Below are positions 25,628-33,224 of a stretch of 64,000 nucleotides of DNA, in pieces; position 1 is the stretch's first letter, and every line of letters starts with the position of its first letter. Where the stretch lies: NCBI RefSeq assembly GCF_027920805.1, contig NZ_JANWOI010000001.1, forward strand, positions 496,001-560,000. Direction: 5' to 3'. A program made the translations under genes and the position numbers. A model generated the notes under the pieces. It had not been told where the DNA came from, did not search any database, and saw only the letters and a program-made list of their open reading frames with translations. The DNA comes from Govania unica. GTDB taxonomy: Bacteria; Pseudomonadota; Alphaproteobacteria; Sphingomonadales; Govanellaceae.

Positions 25628-26395
25628 TCAGGTACCGGAATTCTGGTCTTGGGTGTCGGCGCGGAGGGCGCGGTCGAGCTTTTCGATCTGTTTGGTGACG
25701 CCGCAGCGTTCGTGCAGGTCGCGGGCGAGGCCGAGCGCGTGCCGGGCGTTGGTTCGCAATACGAGTGCATGACCGGCGTCTGTTTCGGCATCGGCTTGAC
25801 GGATGAATTCGAGGCCGATGGCCTTGAAGATTTTCGCGCGCACCTCGTCGGGCATATCCTCGGCCACTGTCAGGGCTTCGGTATCCTGCAAGGTGCCGAG
25901 GTCGAAGGCGTCACCCTTGCCGAGCGCGGTCAGTGCCGCGTCAGCGATTTCCTCGGCGATCAGCGTCCCGGCCGAGCGTTCATAGCGTTTTGGCAGAGGC
26001 AGCTGATAACGCAGCACATGGGCGGCCAGTTCGAGCGCGCCGGCATAATCGCCGGTATCGATCCGCCAGACCATCATGGTGGTCAGGATCTCGTCAGGGA
26101 CGCCCGTGCCGGTTTCGGCGGCGGTCTTGAGCAAGCCTTCGCACCACGGGGCATATTCCGGCAGCATGTCGCGCTTGGCGTCGATCTTGGCTTTGACCGA
26201 CTGGATCTGTTTCAGGCGCTGCATGTCCCCCTGGAACCGCATCATGATTTGAGCGGCGGCGGGGTTATCATTGGCGGCATTGCCGCCGGCGGAGAGTGAG
26301 AGGGCCTCTCCACCGGCGACCACCATCGCCACCCGTTCCGGGGCGGCGGAAAGTTGAGCGGCCATGCGCTCACGATGGCGACGGGCGATGCTCAT
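25628..26395 (-). CDS. M: Terminase small/endonuclease subunit M
   Basis: This 255-aa protein (P2 M: 247 aa) provides the cos-cutting part of the terminase. It begins MSIARRHRERMAAQLSAAPE and has RYEWLPEYAPW-like DMLPEYAPWCEGLL and VPDEILTTMMVWRIDTGDYA. It follows N by two bases. The P subunit is encoded on the other strand about 2 kb away, as in P2. Confidence 0.93.
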   Translation of the reverse strand: MSIARRHRERMAAQLSAAPERVAMVVAGGEALSLSAGGNAANDNPAAAQIMMRFQGDMQRLKQIQSVKAKIDAKRDMLPEYAPWCEGLLKTAAETGTGVPDEILTTMMVWRIDTGDYAGALELAAHVLRYQLPLPKRYERSAGTLIAEEIADAALTALGKGDAFDLGTLQDTEALTVAEDMPDEVRAKIFKAIGLEFIRQADAETDAGHALVLRTNARHALGLARDLHERCGVTKQIEKLDRALRADTQDQNSGT

Positions 26396-26397
26396 GA

Positions 26398-27432
26398 TCA
26401 GACTTTCTTGCCCATGACGATGTTCTCGACAAACGAGGCGAAACCATAGTCTTCGACGACATAGGCTTCATTCCAGCTTTCGAAATTCTTGATGCGATCC
26501 TCGTCCGGCGCTTCGATGAGATGACGGCGGCGGGTGCCGTTCTGCCAATAGATCGACAGGTTCGACAGCTTGGTGACGAGCATCGCGTTCGCCGGGAAGT
26601 ACGGCACGCTGATTGCGGGCTTGCCGGCGAGCTGTTTGGCCGACCGCAGGATGGCGTCTCGCGCCACGACTTCGGTCGCCGTATCGCCGGCCTTGTTGAT
26701 CAGCGGGAAATATTTGTCATGCATCAGGTCGCTGCCGACAATGACCACAAGCTCAGGATCTTCGCGCGCCCAGGGGTCAAGCAGCTGCATGGCGTCATAG
26801 GCCAAGGCGTCGAGGTTGAGATAGTCCACCTCGGCCGGGGTGCCGGCACCCACATAAATCTTGTTTGCGGCAAGTTCGCCCTGCTTCATATGGCGCTGGG
26901 GGGCATTGGCGCGGATCTGCTGGAGCCAGCCTTTGTTCACGTCCTGCAACAGCGGGCTCGTGGTTTTGTTCGTGGTGGCGGCCACGCTCGTGCCATTCCA
27001 GCCGATCATGATGCGGTCGAGGCCTTGACGCTGGATGATCACATCGCGCAGGCGGGTCTGGAAGTCGCTGAATTTTGCCCAGGCGTCGAGTTTGGCGTAA
27101 GTCAGGTGCGTGTCGCTGTTGGTTTTTTCGCAGCGATAGGGATGTGCTTCAAGGCTGGTCGGATCGACGGTGCCGCGCTTGGTGCCGCCGCTGGTATCGG
27201 TGCGGCCGGCCACGGGGCCGGAAATGGACAGCCCGAGCTTGTCGCCTTCCTGATCATCGACGCCGATGATGTTGACCAGTTTCAGGAATTCGCTCGATTC
27301 CTGAATTTTGGTTTCGAGCGTCTGCTGGACTTCGGGAGTGACCGAAAATTTCAGGCTCACGTCGTCGGTCGCATTGAGCAGTGCGATCTGGCTGCAATAG
27401 GAGGTGAAACGGGCGCGGGTATCGGGCTTCAT
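26398..27432 (-). CDS. N: Major capsid protein N
   Basis: This 344-aa protein (P2 N: 357 aa) is the HK97-fold capsid subunit. It has TRARFTSYCSQIALLNATDD at the start, FLKLVNIIGVDDQEGDKLGL, and GWNGTSVAATTNK, all characteristic. As in P2, the first residues may be removed by the O protease. Confidence 0.96.
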   Translation of the reverse strand: MKPDTRARFTSYCSQIALLNATDDVSLKFSVTPEVQQTLETKIQESSEFLKLVNIIGVDDQEGDKLGLSISGPVAGRTDTSGGTKRGTVDPTSLEAHPYRCEKTNSDTHLTYAKLDAWAKFSDFQTRLRDVIIQRQGLDRIMIGWNGTSVAATTNKTTSPLLQDVNKGWLQQIRANAPQRHMKQGELAANKIYVGAGTPAEVDYLNLDALAYDAMQLLDPWAREDPELVVIVGSDLMHDKYFPLINKAGDTATEVVARDAILRSAKQLAGKPAISVPYFPANAMLVTKLSNLSIYWQNGTRRRHLIEAPDEDRIKNFESWNEAYVVEDYGFASFVENIVMGKKV

Positions 27433-27468
27433 CGGGGGCCTTTCGGATCAGAGGTGAGGGGCTGGTGA

Positions 27469-28311
27469 TCAGCAATCGGTTGCGACTTCGCCGGTGCCGC
27501 CAGCGGCGGGCTGGCGACGGAAACCGGGGGCTTCGGCCTTTTCGAGTTTGGTGGTCAGCGCCTTCATTTCGCCGCTGAGGGCCAAAATCGCGGCGTCGGT
27601 GCGGGCAGCGTGAGCGGTGAGGGCAGCCGAAAAGGTGACGCCAAGCTGATCGGCGATGGCGGCAAGATTGTCGTTCGCGGGTGCGGGCTGGGCTGGCAAA
27701 GCAGGAGCGGCAGGAACCGCAGGCGCGGCAGGGGCGGTCGAGAAGATCGCCTTGATCGCGGCGACGAGGCCGGTTTCAAGCGTCTGCGCCGGGGTGTCGT
27801 CAAGCTCGATCGCCGCCTCTGCGGCAGCACTGAACAGATTGGACGGATCGGCCTTGAGCGCGGTGAGCAGTGGCTTGAAAGCCGCGAAGCTCAAAACTTC
27901 GGTGCCGAGTGAGGCCGGATTGTCGGTGATGGCGAGGCCGACCAGACCGGCCTTGCCAGTGCCGGCGAAATTCGGCGCGATCTCGCAGCTGGTGAAAATC
28001 TTCTGGTCGCTTTTGACCATTTCGACGAGCTGGTCGTTGGCTTCGAGCTGGGCCAGCAGAGCAAGGCGGCGCTCGGTCTTGCCATCGATCTCGATGTCGA
28101 ATTCTTCGGCCTTCAGGGCAAGAACTGAGCCGTAAGCATTGAACGGCGGCAATGGTGAATAACCGTGAACATGTTCGCAATTGATGCGGGCGGTGTAGGT
28201 CGCGGGATTGTAGGCGGCGGCCATTTGCTCGATCCACGAACGCTCAATGACGCGGCCGTCAGTGGTGGCACCTTCGACGGCGATGCGGAGGAATTTGGTC
28301 TTTTTTGCCAT
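27469..28311 (-). CDS. O: Capsid scaffold and maturation protease O
   Basis: This 280-aa protein (P2 O: 284 aa) carries a serine protease in its N-terminal half and a scaffold in its C-terminal half. The start MAKKTKFLRIAVEGATTDGR is typical, with the catalytic histidine in INCEHVHGYSP and the serine in KIFTSCEIAPNFAGTG. The C terminus is rich in alanine and proline and then helical (LTKLEKAEAPGFRRQP). I use ATG 28311, matching family starts, rather than the longer frame to 28353. Confidence 0.94.
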   Translation of the reverse strand: MAKKTKFLRIAVEGATTDGRVIERSWIEQMAAAYNPATYTARINCEHVHGYSPLPPFNAYGSVLALKAEEFDIEIDGKTERRLALLAQLEANDQLVEMVKSDQKIFTSCEIAPNFAGTGKAGLVGLAITDNPASLGTEVLSFAAFKPLLTALKADPSNLFSAAAEAAIELDDTPAQTLETGLVAAIKAIFSTAPAAPAVPAAPALPAQPAPANDNLAAIADQLGVTFSAALTAHAARTDAAILALSGEMKALTTKLEKAEAPGFRRQPAAGGTGEVATDC

Positions 28312-28392
28312 GGGGCGGCGGTCCCTGTGCTGATGCGAAGTTGGGTCAGTCATCAGGAGGCTTAAATTCGGCTGTCAGCTCAAGCCGTTGCA

Positions 28393-28415
28393 TATGGACA
28401 GGCCACCTCTCCACA
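28393..28415 (+). promoter_or_regulatory. Late-promoter activator box, copy 3 (between O and P)
   Basis: The core TGGACAGGCCACCTCTCCA points toward P, ending 37 bp from its start. O starts about 80 bp away on the other side. Because the box is almost a palindrome, one bound activator might serve both O and P directions. Confidence 0.65.
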
Positions 28416-28452
28416 CGCGGCCTATGCGTGTTGCAGGGCCTGAGCGGCAATC

Positions 28453-30264
28453 ATGGCCCGGATGACAAAGCCGTCCCTCATTCCTGCCATGCCGGTCACC
28501 TCGCCGTTCGACGCGCGTCGACAGGCGCGCTCGCTCTATTGGCGCGGGTGGGGTGTGAGCCAGATTGCCGAAGAGCTGGATCTTAAACGACCGACTGTCG
28601 AGAGCTGGAAACAGCGCGACAAATGGGACGATGCGCCAAGCATTGCCAAGCTCGAAGACTGCCTTGAAGTCCGCTTCATGGCGCTGGTTATGAAGGAGTC
28701 GAAGACCGGCGGCGATTTCAAGGAAATCGACCTGCTCGGCCGGCAGATCGCCACGCTTGCGCGGGTGCGCCGCTATGAAGCACCGGGCGGTCACGAGGGC
28801 GACCTCAACGAGAATATCGGCAAGCGCAACGCCGGGCCGAGGAAAAAGCCAAAGCGCAATCATTTCACCGCCGATCAGGCGGTCGAACTGCGCCGGATCT
28901 TCGAGGCCGGGCTGTTTGATTATCAGCGCACATGGCTGGCGAACCACGATCAGCGCACGCGCATGATCCTGAAGTCGCGGCAGATCGGCGCGACCTATTA
29001 TTTCGCCTTTGAAGCCTTGATCGACGCGGTCGAAACCGGACGAAACCAGATTTTTCTGTCGGCCTCGAAGGCGCAGGCGCATCAGTTCCGCAGCTATATC
29101 GTCGCCTTTGCTAAGCTGGTCGGGGTCGATCTGGCCGGCGATCCGATGCTGATCACGTCGGAGCTGGTCGGCGAAACCGAACCGGCGGCCGAGCTGCATT
29201 TCCTTGGCACCAATTACCGCACGGCGCAGGGCCGCCACGGCAATTTCTATTTCGATGAATTCTTTTGGGTCCATGGGTTCGAGGAGCTGAACAAGGTCGC
29301 CTCGGGCATGGCGATGCACAAGAAATGGCGCAAAACCTACTTCTCGACGCCGTCAACAATCGCCCATGACGCGCATCCCTATTGGACGGGCGAGCGCCGC
29401 AACCGGAAACGGAAAAAGGCCGATCGGGTCGAGATCGACGTAAGTGCCGCCGCGTTGAAACATGGCGTGCTCGGTGCCGATCGCATCTGGCGGCATGTGG
29501 TGACGATCGAGGACGCCGAGGCCGGCGGCTGCGACCTGTTCGATATTGACGAACTGCGCGACGAATATGCGGCCGATGAATTCGCCAATCTGCTCATGTG
29601 CGAATTCGTCGACGATAGCCTGTCGGCTTTCCGGTTTAATGATCTGGTCGCCTGCGGCTGTGACAGCCTTGTCGATTGGGTCGATTTCCAGCCTTACGCC
29701 GATCGGCCGTTCGGCAATGCGCAGGTCTGGGCGGGTTATGATCCGCAAGAAAGTATGGACGGTGACAATGCGGCGTTGGTGATCGCCGCGCCGCCTGCCT
29801 TGCCCGGCGGCACGTTCCGCGTGCTTGAGCGCCATCAGCTGCGCGGCCTCGACTTCGAACAGCAGGCGGAATTCATTCGGGCGGTTCTGAGCCGCTACAA
29901 TTGCACCTACATCGGCATCGATGCGACCGGCGTCGGTGCGGCGGTCTGGCAGCTCGTCAGCAAATGGTTCCCGCGCGCCGTGCGCATTGATTACTCGATC
30001 GAGGTCAAGGCGCAGATGATCATGAAGGCCCAGAACATCATCACGCGGGGCCGTATCGCCTTCGACGCCAGCTGGGTTGATCTGATCGGCTCGTTTGTCG
30101 CCATCAAGAAAACGCTGACCGCCAGCGGGCGCTCCGTGACTTTCAAGGCCGGGCGCGGTGCGGTGACCAGCCACGCCGACCTCGCATGGGCGACCATGCA
30201 CATCCTTTTGAATGAACCGCTCGACGGCAAGGCCAAGCCGACCGGCACAATGGAGATTATCTGA
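28453..30264 (+). CDS. P: Terminase large (ATPase) subunit P
   Basis: This 603-aa protein (P2 P: 590 aa) packages DNA. It has an N-terminal HTH (YWRGWGVSQIAEELDLKRPT), a Walker-A-like LKSRQIGATYYFAFE, Walker B NFYFDEFFWV and the C-terminal RNase-H-like nuclease acids in AGYDPQESMDGDN, IGIDATGVGAA and SHADLAWATMH. The Q start codon shares its last base region with this stop (overlap of one base). It is transcribed opposite to O, as in P2. Confidence 0.96.
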   Translation: MARMTKPSLIPAMPVTSPFDARRQARSLYWRGWGVSQIAEELDLKRPTVESWKQRDKWDDAPSIAKLEDCLEVRFMALVMKESKTGGDFKEIDLLGRQIATLARVRRYEAPGGHEGDLNENIGKRNAGPRKKPKRNHFTADQAVELRRIFEAGLFDYQRTWLANHDQRTRMILKSRQIGATYYFAFEALIDAVETGRNQIFLSASKAQAHQFRSYIVAFAKLVGVDLAGDPMLITSELVGETEPAAELHFLGTNYRTAQGRHGNFYFDEFFWVHGFEELNKVASGMAMHKKWRKTYFSTPSTIAHDAHPYWTGERRNRKRKKADRVEIDVSAAALKHGVLGADRIWRHVVTIEDAEAGGCDLFDIDELRDEYAADEFANLLMCEFVDDSLSAFRFNDLVACGCDSLVDWVDFQPYADRPFGNAQVWAGYDPQESMDGDNAALVIAAPPALPGGTFRVLERHQLRGLDFEQQAEFIRAVLSRYNCTYIGIDATGVGAAVWQLVSKWFPRAVRIDYSIEVKAQMIMKAQNIITRGRIAFDASWVDLIGSFVAIKKTLTASGRSVTFKAGRGAVTSHADLAWATMHILLNEPLDGKAKPTGTMEII

Positions 30265-31265
30265 TGACCGCGACCGATCAGGACGAACCGCAGCGTGGCC
30301 CCTTGGTGTTCAGTTTCGGCGATCCCGAGCCCGTGCTCGATCGCCGCATGCTGCTCGATCAGCTGCAATGCATGACGAACGGCCGCTGGTACGAGCCGCC
30401 GCTGTCGCTCGACGGTCTGGCGCGCGCCTTCCATGCAAGCCCGCATCACGCGAGCGCCATCCAGCTTAAGCGCAATCTGCTGGTCGGGGCGTTTGTACCA
30501 TCCGCCATCCTCGACCGCGCCACCTTCAAGGCCATGGTCCAGGATTATCTGGTGTTCGGGAATTGCTATGCCGAGCGCCGGAACAACATGCTGGGCGAAC
30601 CGCTGAGCTTGCAGCATGCCATGGCGAAATATGTCCGGCGCGGCGTCAAAGAGGGCAGCTGGTTTTTCTTGCAAGGCCCGACCGATCCGATCGAATTCCG
30701 GCGCGGCTCGATCTGCCATCTGCGCCAGCCCGAGCTTAATCAGGAGATCTATGGCCTGCCGGAATATCTGAGTGCGCTCAATGCCTCGCTCCTCAATGAG
30801 AGCGCCACACTGTTCCGCCGCAAATATTACCAGAACGGGTCCCATGCCGGGTTTATCCTCTACGCGACCGGCGACTTTGCCGAGGGCGACGTCGATGCGA
30901 TCCGGGTGGCTTTGAAGAAATCGAAAGGGCCGGGAAATTTCCGCAACCTGTTCATCCATGCGCCGAACGGCAAAGTCGACGGCATCAAGCTGCTGCCGGT
31001 CGCCGAGGTGGCGGCAAAGGATGAATTCCTCGGCATCAAGAACACGACGCGTGATGACGTGCTCGCCGCGCACCGCGTCCCGCCCCAGCTGCTCGGCATC
31101 GTGCCAACGAACGCCGGCGGCTTCGGCAAGGTAACCGAGGCCGTGGATGCCTTCTATGAATTGGAGATCCAGCCCCTCATGCGCGAATTCGAAGCCATGA
31201 ACGACTGGCTCGGTGAGGCCGCGGTGACGTGGAAACCACGGGAGAAAAGCGCCGCTGCAGCATAG
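30264..31265 (+). CDS. Q: Portal protein Q
   Basis: This 333-aa protein (P2 Q: 344 aa) forms the connector ring. It has FSFGDPEPVLDRRMLLDQLQ at the start, HASAIQLKRNLLVGAF, and DVLAAHRVPPQLLGIVPTNA, a strong portal hallmark, near the end. It is followed by a strong terminator at 31313. Confidence 0.96.
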   Translation: MTATDQDEPQRGPLVFSFGDPEPVLDRRMLLDQLQCMTNGRWYEPPLSLDGLARAFHASPHHASAIQLKRNLLVGAFVPSAILDRATFKAMVQDYLVFGNCYAERRNNMLGEPLSLQHAMAKYVRRGVKEGSWFFLQGPTDPIEFRRGSICHLRQPELNQEIYGLPEYLSALNASLLNESATLFRRKYYQNGSHAGFILYATGDFAEGDVDAIRVALKKSKGPGNFRNLFIHAPNGKVDGIKLLPVAEVAAKDEFLGIKNTTRDDVLAAHRVPPQLLGIVPTNAGGFGKVTEAVDAFYELEIQPLMREFEAMNDWLGEAAVTWKPREKSAAAA

Positions 31266-31312
31266 AAAAGCCTGTCAAAATTATACGGTGAAAACAATAT
31301 ACTACCTTGTGT

Positions 31313-31339
31313 CGGGGCTCTCAAAGCCCCGGTTTTTTT
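31313..31339. terminator. Terminator after the P-Q operon
   Basis: CGGGGCT (31313-31319) pairs with AGCCCCG (31325-31331) around CTCAA, followed by seven T at 31333-31339. It terminates P-Q, and its stem may also stop leftward transcription from the KilA-N-like gene. Confidence 0.85.
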
Positions 31340-31368
31340 CGTCCGTCCTAGCCTCGGAATCGGGGCGC

Positions 31369-32346
31369 CTACTGAGGTGCAGGAAGAGCTTCATTGGTCA
31401 AAGTAGCAATTGCTAGCTGTGCAACTGAGGGAGGTAATTCACCCTTCTTTACCTTACCGTCTAGATATCCTTTAAACTTACCGCCCTCGATGTACTCATC
31501 TTGGATCCATTGGCGATAAGGTCCAAGGGCGTTAATCGGATAGCACCAAGACTCCTGCGGATTGGACTTTGCCTGCGGATGATCGTCAGGATAGCGATGG
31601 GGATACTTCTTTCGCGGGCCAAACTCAGATTCAAGATTGTTGTCTTCCCAGTAGCGCCCCCAGTGCTGCCCAATTGATATATCAACTACTGTCTTTGCGC
31701 CGATCTCTGCCCCGGCAATAATCAGTTCGTAGATTATGGTGTGGGCTTCGTTGAAAACGTGGAAGTAGCCCTTGGGGGCAGACTGGTGGTTCAATGCGAT
31801 ACGGTCGTGCCATTTCTTAAAGCGGTCGGCCCCGGAAGGGTCATAACCTACCTGCTGGTAGATCATATCTCGGAGTTTTGAACCTGCAAGAAGGCGGAAG
31901 TTCTGGCGAGCCTGTTGTTGCACATTGTTGCCAGCGTCGAAGGCATAATATTCAAGGATCGCGAGACACACTTCGGCGGGGTAGCAATAATGTTTATTCC
32001 CACCATGTATGATCTCAACGTGCGCAAAGGAAGCGGATAGACCAGCGCTTTCAAGAATTGCCTTAACTTTTTGAATGCGAGGCTTCGGCTCTCCCTCATT
32101 CCATTGGGAGCTGATGGTGCCGATATGTGCGTTCTCAACACCACACAGAACCGCAAGGCCGCGCTGGCTCAAATAGGGAGTTCCATCGGAAAGAACGCCC
32201 ATGCCGATCTCACCAAAGTCGCCAGCCTTTTCGATTCCCAGAGGCAGAACACCCTGAGTAGGGGTGATTTCCTTGCCCGTCGATTTTGCGGCTAATACAT
32301 TGATTCTAATGGCTTTTGGGGTGATTTCCTTAGGTCCATTCGACAC
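31369..32346 (-). CDS. KilA-N/Bro-like phage protein, possibly BstA-type abortive-infection factor
   Basis: This 325-aa protein has an N-terminal region with TPYLSQRGLAVLCGVENAHI, the pattern of phage KilA-N/Bro/antirepressor DNA-binding domains. A long conserved-looking C-terminal half follows, with RIALNHQSAPKGYFHVFNEA, VVDISIGQHWGRYWEDNNLE, KYPHRYPDDHPQA and NPQESWCYP. The layout resembles BstA, a prophage Abi protein with a KilA-N-like N terminus. I cannot align it here, so the BstA link is tentative. It is a single leftward gene between Q and cos, outside the late operons, as expected for lysogen-expressed cargo. An antirepressor is the main alternative. Confidence 0.5.
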   Translation of the reverse strand: MSNGPKEITPKAIRINVLAAKSTGKEITPTQGVLPLGIEKAGDFGEIGMGVLSDGTPYLSQRGLAVLCGVENAHIGTISSQWNEGEPKPRIQKVKAILESAGLSASFAHVEIIHGGNKHYCYPAEVCLAILEYYAFDAGNNVQQQARQNFRLLAGSKLRDMIYQQVGYDPSGADRFKKWHDRIALNHQSAPKGYFHVFNEAHTIIYELIIAGAEIGAKTVVDISIGQHWGRYWEDNNLESEFGPRKKYPHRYPDDHPQAKSNPQESWCYPINALGPYRQWIQDEYIEGGKFKGYLDGKVKKGELPPSVAQLAIATLTNEALPAPQ

Positions 32347-32587
32347 GGAAAATTCCTTCTGATCTCTGTGATTTCAAAAGGTTATCCCACGCAAGCCAAA
32401 AGTCTAGCCCTATGGCCATTTTATTACTGCAAACGATACAAGCGTTCTTTTGCGTCTGGTCGAGTAATAATATTGCGCGCCGTGCTACGGATTTTGCCTA
32501 CAGCAGTGCAGCCGCTTAGGCCTCAACCGGCCGTGTGGCCCGCAGATCCACGCCCCGCTGCGACCCGGCACCTCCGGCCCCCCAAGC

Positions 32588-32623
32588 CGCGCGCTTTAAC
32601 CCCCGCCACGCCCGCGCGCTTTA
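32588..32623 (-). other. Candidate cos site
   Basis: On the minus strand, 32612-32593 reads GGCGTGGCGGGGGTTAAAGC. From memory, the 186 cohesive end is GGCGTGGCGGGGAAAGCAT and that of P2 is GGCGAGGCGGGGAAAGCAC. It lies beyond the 3' end of Q with the same orientation relative to Q as in P2. It is flanked by an 11-bp direct repeat, CGCGCGCTTTA, at 32588-32598 and 32613-32623, possibly for terminase binding. Confidence 0.72.
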
Positions 32624-32810
32624 TGGGTCGCTATTTATGCATCAAAAGAGGGGCAGTTGAAGCCGGCGGATATAAGCAGTAGTGCGGGCGGGTGTGGGAT
32701 GGCCGACGGGTGATGAGGTGATGCGCTTTGACGCAAGGTTTGGCGGCATTCTGAGCGCATTTGCACGGAGAAAATTTAGCGGTCGGAAAGAGGGGGTGTC
32801 GGGGAAATAC

Positions 32811-33043
32811 CTAACATTGCTAACAGAGCATTTTTTTAAGCCTGTAACCCGCAGAAAACTGCGTTTTTTCATGTTAGTTTTTGTAACTAACATATACCTA
32901 ACATAAGTAGTCTATTTTCGTTACCTAGTTGAAATATAAGGTGTTTCTATTTTCGAAATGTTAGGTTTTATAAAGCTAACATTGTTATGTTTATGTTGGG
33001 TTATTTGTTATGTTTTAAGCTATTGAAATTAAAACAATGTTAG
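32811..33043. repeat. AT-rich array of ATGTTAG/CTAACAT motifs
   Basis: The 7-mer CTAACAT or its complement ATGTTAG occurs at 32811, 32871, 32887, 32898, 32958, 32976 and 33037. Several pairs are close to 60 bp apart. Two pairs form perfect dyads: ATGTTAGTT/AACTAACAT (32871-32893) and AATGTTAG/CTAACATT (32957-32983). It could be an operator array, iterons or a structured RNA upstream of the PHP-ATPase gene. Confidence 0.6.
32850..32869 (+). terminator. Terminator-like hairpin in the cos-to-cargo gap
   Basis: CGCAG (32850-32854), AAAA, CTGCG (32859-32863) and TTTTTT (32864-32869) form a small hairpin with a T run. The upstream side is preceded by T7 at 32831, so it may act on both strands. It would insulate the cargo gene from the rest. 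Confidence 0.5.
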
Positions 33044-33224
33044 GTTTGTTAGGTTTTTCCCGTGCAGCCCCTGCTTACTAGGCCGTATATGGCTCCGGTT
33101 TGAGCCCTGAGGTCTAGACATCGTTGGTGTTAAGCGGAGAGGAAAGACGGGTTGGGCAGCTTGATCGGTATGCCGATGGTATTTAGTCCTATTGTAGCAG
33201 ACGCATGAGGCGGGGGAGAGTATT

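Larger units (their letters stand above)
32347..33224. other. 878-bp stretch without a convincing gene
   Basis: This segment holds the candidate cos site (32588-32623), a terminator-like hairpin (32850-32869) and an AT-rich ATGTTAG array (32811-33043). Short open frames exist on both strands (for example 32682-32906) but have no recognisable motif, conflict with the hairpins, and look like chance. Base composition changes sharply, from very GC-rich around 32520-32630 to AT-rich after 32780. Confidence 0.6.

Noticed and set aside
32682-32906. Small rightward frame of 74 codons between cos and the ATGTTAG array
   Set aside because: It runs through a terminator hairpin and the repeat array and has no recognisable motif.
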